Part shown: piece after piece, positions 39,570-44,499 of the stretch
How positions within the stretch are numbered: position 1 is the stretch's first letter
Layout: each line of letters starts with the position of its first letter
Assembly (NCBI RefSeq): GCF_000307855.1
Contig: NZ_AJLR01000009.1
Location: forward strand, 1 to 44,499
Length of the DNA: 44,499 nucleotides
Source: Schinkia azotoformans LMG 9581
GTDB lineage: Bacteria; Bacillota; Bacilli; Bacillales; Bacillaceae_J
Direction of reading: 5' to 3'
Notes under the pieces: generated by a model
What the model saw: only the letters and a program-made list of their open reading frames with translations
What the model was told of the DNA's origin: nothing
The model's database searches: none
Position numbers and translations under genes: made by a program

Positions 39570-40850
39570 ATGACAAATCAAGAAAGAATTGCAAAGTTAG
39601 AAGAAAGTTGGAGACTGGATAGTCGTTGGAAAGGGATTGAAAGACCTTATTCTGCTGAAGATGTAATTCGTCTTCGCGGTTCAATCGACATTGAACATAC
39701 ATTAGCAAAAGTTGGTTCTGAGAGGTTATGGAAATTATTAAATGAAGAAGATTTCATTAATGCACTTGGTGCATTAACTGGAAACCAAGCCGTACAACAG
39801 GTTAAAGCCGGTCTTAAAGCAATCTATTTAAGTGGCTGGCAGGTTGCAGCGGATGCAAACCTTTCAGGACATATGTATCCTGACCAAAGCTTATATCCTG
39901 CAAACTCTGTACCAGCTGTAGTAAAACGCATTAATCAGGCTTTACAACGTGCGGATCAAATTCAATCAACTGAAGGTAAAGGTGACACTTATTGGTTTGC
40001 TCCAATTGTTGCTGATGCTGAAGCTGGTTTTGGTGGAGCACTTAACGTATTTGAACTTATGAAAGGTATGATTGAAGCAGGTGCTTCTGGTGTACACTTC
40101 GAAGACCAATTATCTTCTGAAAAGAAATGTGGTCATTTAGGCGGTAAAGTATTATTACCAACTCAAACAGCAGTTAGAAATTTAATTTCTGCCCGCTTAG
40201 CAGCTGACACAATGGGAGTTCCTACTGTTTTGGTTGCTCGCACAGATGCTGATGCAGCAGATATGATTACGAGCGATATCGATGATAATGATAAGCCATT
40301 CTTAACAGGGGAAAGAACTCCAGAAGGCTTCTATCGTACTAGACCGGGTATTGAACAAGCCATTTCCCGCGGATTAGCTTATGCACCATATGCAGATTTA
40401 ATTTGGTGTGAAACATCTACACCAGATCTTGAGCAAGCTCAACAATTTGCTGATGCTATTCATGCTAAATTCCCTGGGAAAATGCTTGCTTATAACTGCT
40501 CACCGTCATTCAACTGGAAGTCTAAGCTTGATGATGAAACAATTGAAAACTTCCAAAGAGAAATCGCTAAAATGGGATATAAGTTCCAATTCGTTACATT
40601 AGCAGGTTTCCATGCTCTTAACTACAGCATGTTCCAATTAGCTCAAGGCTACAAAACTCGTGGTATGGGTGCATATTCTGAATTACAACAAGCAGAATTT
40701 GCTGCAGAAGCTCAAGGCTATACAGCTACTAAGCACCAACGTGAAGTAGGTACTGGCTATTTTGATGAAGTTTCGCAAATCGTTTCTGGCGGTCAATCTT
40801 CAACAACGGCTATGAAAGGTTCAACTGAAGAGGCTCAATTCATTAAGTAA
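39570..40850 (+). CDS. aceA: Isocitrate lyase
   Basis: AceA cleaves isocitrate to succinate and glyoxylate in the glyoxylate bypass. The 426-residue product has the active-site loop KKCGH (185-189, nucleophile-position C187). Other blocks are [21 protein letters not shown] (around 85-105), [12 protein letters not shown] with metal-binding Asp, [22 protein letters not shown] and the C-terminal [14 protein letters not shown]. The start is at 39570, nine bases after GAGAGGGG; the ATG at 39564 is too close and 39528 lacks a site. No malate synthase gene is adjacent. B. subtilis 168 lacks this enzyme, so it is an addition to the syntenic block. Codon use is strongly biased, suggesting high expression. 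Confidence 0.97.
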   Translation: MTNQERIAKLEESWRLDSRWKGIERPYSAEDVIRLRGSIDIEHTLAKVGSERLWKLLNEEDFINALGALTGNQAVQQVKAGLKAIYLSGWQVAADANLSGHMYPDQSLYPANSVPAVVKRINQALQRADQIQSTEGKGDTYWFAPIVADAEAGFGGALNVFELMKGMIEAGASGVHFEDQLSSEKKCGHLGGKVLLPTQTAVRNLISARLAADTMGVPTVLVARTDADAADMITSDIDDNDKPFLTGERTPEGFYRTRPGIEQAISRGLAYAPYADLIWCETSTPDLEQAQQFADAIHAKFPGKMLAYNCSPSFNWKSKLDDETIENFQREIAKMGYKFQFVTLAGFHALNYSMFQLAQGYKTRGMGAYSELQQAEFAAEAQGYTATKHQREVGTGYFDEVSQIVSGGQSSTTAMKGSTEEAQFIK

Positions 40851-40923
40851 TCGTAATGTACAAGGCGTTTCATAGCGCAAGCGTAATGATTTACGTTCAT
40901 TCTCCTGAACATAATATATAGAT

Positions 40924-40966
40924 GCTGTATCACCTGTGAATAACAGGATTGATACAGCTTTTTTTG
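40924..40966 (+). terminator. Terminator of aceA
   Basis: GCTGTATCA (40924-40932) pairs with TGATACAGC (40950-40958), with an inner CCTGT/ACAGG stem, followed by a long T run. Confidence 0.85.
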
Positions 40967-40982
40967 TTTTATCAAATAAACG

Positions 40983-41007
40983 AAAAGGAAGCCTAACGCT
41001 TCCTTTT
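40983..41007 (-). terminator. Terminator of the IDEAL-domain gene
   Basis: AAAAGGAAGC (40983-40992) pairs with GCTTCCTTTT (40998-41007). The stem reaches into the stop codon, and the minus strand continues CGTTT. Confidence 0.7.
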
Positions 41008-41245
41008 ACGTTTGAAATCCGAGTAATTTTTTATACTGTTCTGTCAATAGATAAAATTGAATGTGATCTTTTAAGTCTAAAGCATCATCAATTTGTTTTT
41101 GTAATAAATCTTTCTGGTAATTAAATAGGGCTTCGTCAATAATCATTTGGATATAAACATCGAGGACATAGTTACCATCAGTTTTGGATAAGTCTAAATC
41201 ATTACTTTTCTTTTGATCAGCGTATGACTTTCTGTTCTCCATCAT
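41006..41245 (-). CDS. IDEAL-domain protein
   Basis: The 79-residue protein carries the eponymous motif in YIQMIIDEALFNYQKDLLQK (about 31-50), continued by QIDDALDLKDHIQFYLLTEQ. This is the IDEAL domain, a short helical module found at the C-terminus of several Firmicutes proteins such as YpiB and YozD-like proteins. The first 25 residues are charged and probably unstructured. AGGGGTGATGAT precedes the start. The role of the domain is not established; proposed functions are protein-protein interaction. Neighbouring genes up to comK are stationary-phase type. Confidence 0.88.
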   Translation of the reverse strand: MMENRKSYADQKKSNDLDLSKTDGNYVLDVYIQMIIDEALFNYQKDLLQKQIDDALDLKDHIQFYLLTEQYKKLLGFQT

Positions 41246-41358
41246 ATCATCACCCCTGATGCTCTTTTTATTATTATAGTAGTGTAGAGGGAATTTTTCA
41301 AGGTTTTTTTCTAACTTTTCAGAAAATTAAATTTACAATATAGAAAATAAAAAGCCTA

Positions 41359-41820
41359 TTATCTGGGCTTTTTATGTGTAATCAAATATTCATCATTAGT
41401 AATATAAAAATCTATATCTGGTCTTTCATGAATTAAATTACTTTTTTCTAATAACAAATAACTAACCTTTCTATAAGGGTCACCTTGTGTTATTGGAAGT
41501 TTTTGATACATATTAACGTATTGATCGACAGCGAATTGAATCATATCCAAGTAAAACGGTATTATTTTATCTTTTTCTTCAAAAATTTCATAGGTTTCCT
41601 TCGACATGTAAAAGTTTTGCTCAGGAATTCCTTTAAGGTATGGCTTTAATAAATCAAAGTCAATGGAATGATCATCCTTTACTAAAGTCCTTGTAGTTAC
41701 TCCTTTGGGGGCTTGGTCGGCAAATTCACGGACTGCTTTTTTTACAGTTTCGATATCAAAATTAGAGGTAACATTATAGTTTTCTTTATTTTCTTTATTT
41801 TTTCTCCATTTAAACATCAT
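41359..41820 (-). CDS. Conserved hypothetical protein, possibly DUF3939
   Basis: The 153-residue product starts with a Lys/Asn-rich stretch (MMFKWRKNKENKENYN) and then has a compact domain: VKKAVREFADQAPKGVTTRTL, FDLLKPYLKGIPEQNFYMSKET, and IPFYLDMIQFAVDQYVN in pieces. It ends with RPDIDFYITNDEYLITHKK. I connect it tentatively with DUF3939 because of the KAV..FA...P.GV....L start, from memory only. No membrane segment or catalytic motif is seen. The start is taken at the ATG at 41820 rather than the GTG six bases earlier; the ribosome binding site is weak for both. Function unknown. Confidence 0.7.
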   Translation of the reverse strand: MMFKWRKNKENKENYNVTSNFDIETVKKAVREFADQAPKGVTTRTLVKDDHSIDFDLLKPYLKGIPEQNFYMSKETYEIFEEKDKIIPFYLDMIQFAVDQYVNMYQKLPITQGDPYRKVSYLLLEKSNLIHERPDIDFYITNDEYLITHKKPR

Positions 41821-41884
41821 TTCCACTCGCTTTATTTATTGATTTTTATCTTTTTGAACATAATAGTATTGGAGGTGTTTTAGC

Positions 41885-42109
41885 ATGAAGTACAAGTCTA
41901 ATAAAAAACGTGACAATTTTGTTGAACCTGAGGTTACATCCGATACGATCTTAACATCAGGAATCAGCCTTGGAGTTGATACAGATATTACGGACCCTTC
42001 AGGAAAGGATTATATTTCCGGTGAATCTGTAAATGAGCATCGGATCATCGAACAAGCGAATGAGTATATCGCTGAAGAAGAAGTTAAACAACAATTCAAC
42101 AATTTGTAA
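41885..42109 (+). CDS. Small acidic hypothetical protein upstream of comK
   Basis: The 74-residue protein is hydrophilic and acidic: MKYKSNKKRDNFVEPEV, then SDTILTSGISLGVDTDITDP and a C-terminal helix EQANEYIAEEEVKQQFNN. GGAGGTG lies upstream of the ATG. A terminator follows. By position it corresponds to yhzC of B. subtilis, which precedes comK, but I cannot confirm sequence relationship, so no symbol is given. Function unknown. Confidence 0.72.
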   Translation: MKYKSNKKRDNFVEPEVTSDTILTSGISLGVDTDITDPSGKDYISGESVNEHRIIEQANEYIAEEEVKQQFNNL

Positions 42110-42136
42110 AGAGGAGCATTAGGCTGCTCTTTTTGG
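42107..42136 (+). terminator. Terminator of the 74-aa gene
   Basis: AAGAGGAGC pairs with GCTGCTCTT (one mismatch) and is followed by TTTGGG. It insulates comK from the upstream gene. Confidence 0.6.
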
Positions 42137-42286
42137 GTTTAAGATTTTTTTGAAAATTTAAAAACATTATATAAAAACTGTAGTCTTTGTGATAATATAG
42201 AAAATAGTATGGATTTTGTCAAACATTGTCATCACAGTCTTTATGAATTTTTTAGAAAAATAAAATTTGTCTAAAGAGGTGGCTTT

Positions 42287-42823
42287 ATGAGAAGGAGCAA
42301 AAAGGTATTAGCTATTTCGGATTTTGAAGTAAATCCATATACAATGGCAATTGTCGGAGAAAAAGTCAACAAAGAACTGCCGGTATATACTCGGGTCATA
42401 GAGGTTGAGGATGAATTTTTGGTTAAAATGAAACCGTCTATGGTCATGGATAGAAGCTGCAAGTATTTCGGCAGCAGCCTGAAAGGCAGGCAAGAAGGCG
42501 CTCGCGAGCTTACCGGTATTACATATAAGGTCCCTATTGCTGTTGACCCAACGAATGAAATCTACATGTTTCCTACAATATCTCCCTATAAAGATACGTG
42601 CGCTTGGCTTTCACACTCATACATTTTAGACTATCAATCCGCTGGTCCTGAAAAAACAATGGTGACATTTACCAATAATAAATCGATTATTTTAGATGTA
42701 TCTAAAGGATCTTTCGAGAACCAGCTAAATAGAACAGCCCAATATAGATTCCTCCTTTCAAAAAGAATTTCTTACAATAAACAAAAAAACAAACCATCCA
42801 AACATGACTATAAAGATGAGTAA
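42287..42823 (+). CDS. comK: ComK competence transcription factor
   Basis: ComK is the master activator of competence genes in Bacillus and binds paired AAAA-N5-TTTT boxes. The 178-residue product has FEVNPYTMAIVGEKV near the start, DRSCKYFGSSLKGRQEGAREL (about 55-75), and YKVPIAVDP...MFPTISP with DTCAWLSHSYI, all characteristic of the ComK family. B. subtilis ComK is 192 residues; here the C-terminus is a basic tail with NKQKNKPSKHDYKDE. GAGGTGG precedes the ATG. The upstream region is rich in A and T tracts, compatible with autoregulatory boxes, but no pair with perfect spacing was identified. Confidence 0.93.
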   Translation: MRRSKKVLAISDFEVNPYTMAIVGEKVNKELPVYTRVIEVEDEFLVKMKPSMVMDRSCKYFGSSLKGRQEGARELTGITYKVPIAVDPTNEIYMFPTISPYKDTCAWLSHSYILDYQSAGPEKTMVTFTNNKSIILDVSKGSFENQLNRTAQYRFLLSKRISYNKQKNKPSKHDYKDE

Positions 42824-42942
42824 TATTAAATTATATTTTTCGTTAGTCCCTCACTTCTTTCTGGGAAAAATAAACCCTGTGTAGTAAACTTTTCCTAGGA
42901 GATAGTATAAACATATTAACTGTTTGAAAGGGATAACGTTAA

Positions 42943-43545
42943 ATGGACTTTAAGTCTTTAAAAGAATTTTTTACGATAGAAAATATATTGATGTTACTCG
43001 ATGAATACGCAGATCTTGGGCCTATACCTGGCATTCTGCTTCCAATGATTGAAGCAATATTTCCGATATTCCCGTTAGTCCTATTTGTGATGGCTAATGC
43101 CGCTGCCTTTGGATTATGGAAAGGGTTTATTATTTCGTGGATTGGAGCAACTCTTGGAGCACTTATCGTATTTTCCGTCATTCGAAGGTTAGGTAGGCAA
43201 AGGTTTTTTAATTTTTTAACGAAACATCAAAAGGTAAAAAAATTAATGAACTGGATTGAACGCCGTGGTTTTGGTTTTATCTTCTTAATGCTCTGTTTTC
43301 CGTTTTCACCATCTTCATTAATTAACGTGGTTGCAGGATTATCTAGAGTAAGTAAACAGCAGTTTGTTTTGGCGGTTTTGCTCGGAAAATTGGTTATGAT
43401 TTTTACAGTCTCTTTTATCGGTTATGACCTAAAATCATTAATATACCAACCATTTAAAACAATATTCGTCTTAATATTAATGTTCATATTATGGTATGGC
43501 GGTAAACAAATAGAGAAAAGGATCCACTTAGATGATGGGAGATAA
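42943..43545 (+). CDS. yhjE: TVP38/TMEM64 (VTT-domain) membrane protein, YhjE-like
   Basis: The 200-residue protein has an amphipathic start, then the VTT/DedA-superfamily core. Blocks are GPIPGILLPMIEAIFPIFPLV split across residues 26-46, ANAAAFGLWKGFIISWIGATLGALIVF, and FIFLMLCFPFSPSSLINVVAGLS, with the re-entrant F..R..P..P..L.N..AG motif. Such proteins are linked to lipid scramblase-like activity in membranes. Starts at ATG after AAAGGGATAACGTTAA. It lies 36 bases upstream of the signal peptidase gene, the same pair as yhjE-sipV in B. subtilis. Confidence 0.88.
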   Translation: MDFKSLKEFFTIENILMLLDEYADLGPIPGILLPMIEAIFPIFPLVLFVMANAAAFGLWKGFIISWIGATLGALIVFSVIRRLGRQRFFNFLTKHQKVKKLMNWIERRGFGFIFLMLCFPFSPSSLINVVAGLSRVSKQQFVLAVLLGKLVMIFTVSFIGYDLKSLIYQPFKTIFVLILMFILWYGGKQIEKRIHLDDGR

Positions 43546-43581
43546 ATAAAAACTACGGTAAAGAGGCATGGGGGAATGAAA

Positions 43582-44142
43582 ATGATGAAGGTTAAAGGTA
43601 CAGAGGGGTTGGAATGGCTTAGAACAATTGGGGTAGCTATTATTTTGGCGGTCTTTTTTCGAACATTTTTCTTTTCGAGCTATATTGTTGATGGGGAATC
43701 AATGATGCCGACACTTGAAAACGGGAATTTGTTAATTATTAATAAGATAGTTGATGAGATCGATGATTTAACTAGGTTCGATGTTATTGTCTTTCATGCC
43801 ACACCCGAAGATGATTTTGTGAAAAGAATTATTGGACTGCCCGGCGATAAGGTAGAGTATAAAAATGATGTTTTATATATTAATAATAAGGCTGTAAAGG
43901 AGCCGTATTTAGAAAAATATAAAATGGGATTAAACGGGGAGAATCTTACAGGTGATTTCACTTTAAAGGGAATAAGCAACGGTATGAGTGAGGTCGTCCC
44001 TAAAGACCATATTTTTGTTTTAGGTGATAACAGAAAAGACAGCTATGATAGCAGATATTTTGGATTTGTACCAATTGAGAACGTCGTTGGGAAAGTAAAT
44101 TTAAGATATTGGCCAATTGATGAAATTGATACTGATTTTTAA
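43582..44142 (+). CDS. lepB: Type I signal peptidase (SipV/LepB family)
   Basis: This membrane-anchored enzyme cleaves signal peptides from secreted proteins. The 186-residue product has one N-terminal membrane helix (IGVAIILAVFFRTFFF), then box B with the nucleophile DGESMMPTL (S40), box D with the general base DDFVKRIIGLPGD (K81), and box E VLGDNRKDSYDSRYFG. The start is taken at 43582, seven bases after GGGGG; 43576 is too close to it. Synteny with yhjE suggests SipV, but SipS/T/U are near neighbours in sequence, so the generic symbol is used. It is followed by a terminator and the rRNA promoters. Confidence 0.94.
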   Translation: MMKVKGTEGLEWLRTIGVAIILAVFFRTFFFSSYIVDGESMMPTLENGNLLIINKIVDEIDDLTRFDVIVFHATPEDDFVKRIIGLPGDKVEYKNDVLYINNKAVKEPYLEKYKMGLNGENLTGDFTLKGISNGMSEVVPKDHIFVLGDNRKDSYDSRYFGFVPIENVVGKVNLRYWPIDEIDTDF

Positions 44143-44162
44143 CATAATTATGTGAAATTTGA

Positions 44163-44210
44163 GGCTGATCCATTTGTTGTTATACGCAACGAATTGGGTC
44201 GGCTTTTTTG
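44163..44210 (+). terminator. Terminator of the signal peptidase gene
   Basis: GCTGATCCATTTGTTG and CAACGAATTGGGTCGGC form a long stem with a few G.U pairs and one bulge, followed by TTTTTT. It insulates the gene from the rRNA promoters. Confidence 0.8.
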
Positions 44211-44234
44211 TTTAAAAAATTTTTTTGAAAGATG

Positions 44235-44263
44235 TTGACGTTGCAAATGAATCCTGATATATT
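44235..44263 (+). promoter_or_regulatory. rRNA operon promoter P1
   Basis: TTGACG (44235-44240) and TATATT (44258-44263) are spaced by exactly 17 bases, with an AT-rich region upstream. The arrangement of two such promoters about 110 bases apart before an rRNA leader is typical of Bacillus rrn operons. Confidence 0.8.
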
Positions 44264-44346
44264 ATTATTTACTGTCAGATTCGACAAAGTAAAACAAAAT
44301 TCATAACAAACTTCAATACGCAGAAAAAACTTCTTTCAAAAAGTTG

Positions 44347-44375
44347 TTGACTTCTACGAAATAAAATGTTAAGGT
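44347..44375 (+). promoter_or_regulatory. rRNA operon promoter P2
   Basis: TTGACT (44347-44352) and TAAGGT (44370-44375) are spaced by 17 bases. TAAGGT is a less perfect -10, but the spacing, the strong -35 and the position before the rRNA leader support it. Confidence 0.75.
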
Positions 44376-44381
44376 AAAAAA

Positions 44382-44499
44382 GTCGCTGATAGATAACGAC
44401 AAAATAAAAGCTTAGAAATAAACGAAATGATCTTTGAAAACTAAACAAAATGTCAAGCGTGCAAATAAACTTGAACCTTGAGTTCAACATCAAGTCAGT
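44382..44499 (+). other. 5' leader of an rRNA operon (16S gene begins beyond the window)
   Basis: The leader contains TGATCTTTGAAAACTAAACA (44429-44448), a segment conserved in Bacillus rRNA leaders and spacers that includes the boxA-like antitermination region. It then continues through CAAGCGTGCAAATAAACTTG to the window end. No 16S sequence (such as GAGTTTGATCCTGG) is reached, so no rRNA gene is called. The remainder presumably forms the upstream half of the 16S processing stem. Confidence 0.8.

Noticed and set aside
42137-42286. ComK-box pair (AAAA-N5-TTTT twice) in the comK promoter
   Set aside because: Many A and T tracts are present, but I could not find two boxes with correct internal spacing and phasing, so no site is called.

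Overview
The window is low-GC DNA from an aerobic, endospore-forming member of the Bacillaceae (Bacillus/Neobacillus-like). The evidence is strong AGGAGG-type ribosome binding sites, spore genes (an alpha/beta SASP, YheC/YheD coat-associated ATP-grasp proteins, YhaL, a YjcZ-type micropeptide), ComK, and gene order that follows the B. subtilis sspB-yheE-yheDC-yheBA-yhaX-hemZ-yhaR-yhaM-yhaL-prsA-yhaI-hpr-yhaH-trpP-serC-hit-ecsAB ... hemEHY ... yhfH-yhfI-lplJ ... yhfN ... comK ... yhjE-sipV block. Genus-level placement is inference from recalled synteny, not from a search.

Layout. 1-2.4 kb: two small spore-type proteins, an MFS transporter remnant and a SASP gene. The SASP leader carries a compact four-armed cloverleaf ending in ACCA. 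2.4-7.9 kb: a CsoR/CstR-type repressor with its operator, then four consecutive ATP-grasp genes on the minus strand (two YheD/YheC pairs). 8-13 kb: yheB, yheA, a HAD protein lacking the usual nucleophile, hemZ and an enoyl-CoA hydratase. 13-19 kb: a small unlisted 46-codon gene, a YhaM-like HD exonuclease, yhaL, prsA, membrane proteins, yhaI, hpr, yhaH and trpP, which has a five-repeat TRAP-type site over its ribosome binding site. 19-21.5 kb: serC, hit and a gene-free stretch of hairpins and about 56-bp degenerate repeats. 21.5-25.5 kb: ecsA-ecsB, an M50 site-2-protease-like gene, and an orphan KinB-like histidine kinase. 25.6-29.1 kb: the coproporphyrin haem genes hemE-hemH-hemY. 29.17-29.39 kb: a 216-bp imperfect palindrome. 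29.5-36.4 kb: yhfH, yhfI, lplJ, a TrpXYZ-like ABC importer and a GH18-SLH cell-wall protein. 36.5-40.9 kb: an AzlC fragment, a lipoprotein and SCO pair, a CAAX-type metalloprotease and isocitrate lyase. 41-44.1 kb: IDEAL-domain protein, comK, a TVP38-like protein and signal peptidase I. The window ends in tandem rRNA promoters and an rRNA leader, so a 16S gene should start just beyond it.

How the genes connect. Several products act on envelope protein traffic and quality control (PrsA, EcsAB, S2P-like protease, signal peptidase, Ste24-like protease). Others serve haem and respiration (HemZ, HemEHY, SCO, FixH-like lipoprotein) or amino-acid supply (TrpP, SerC, TrpXYZ-like importer). Hpr and ComK are stationary-phase and competence regulators. 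Most of the window is ordinary conserved core. The more unusual signals are non-coding: the cloverleaf, the long foldback, dispersed hairpin repeats and the repeat array between hit and ecsA. I did not find a phage, an insertion sequence with a transposase, a CRISPR array or a defence system.
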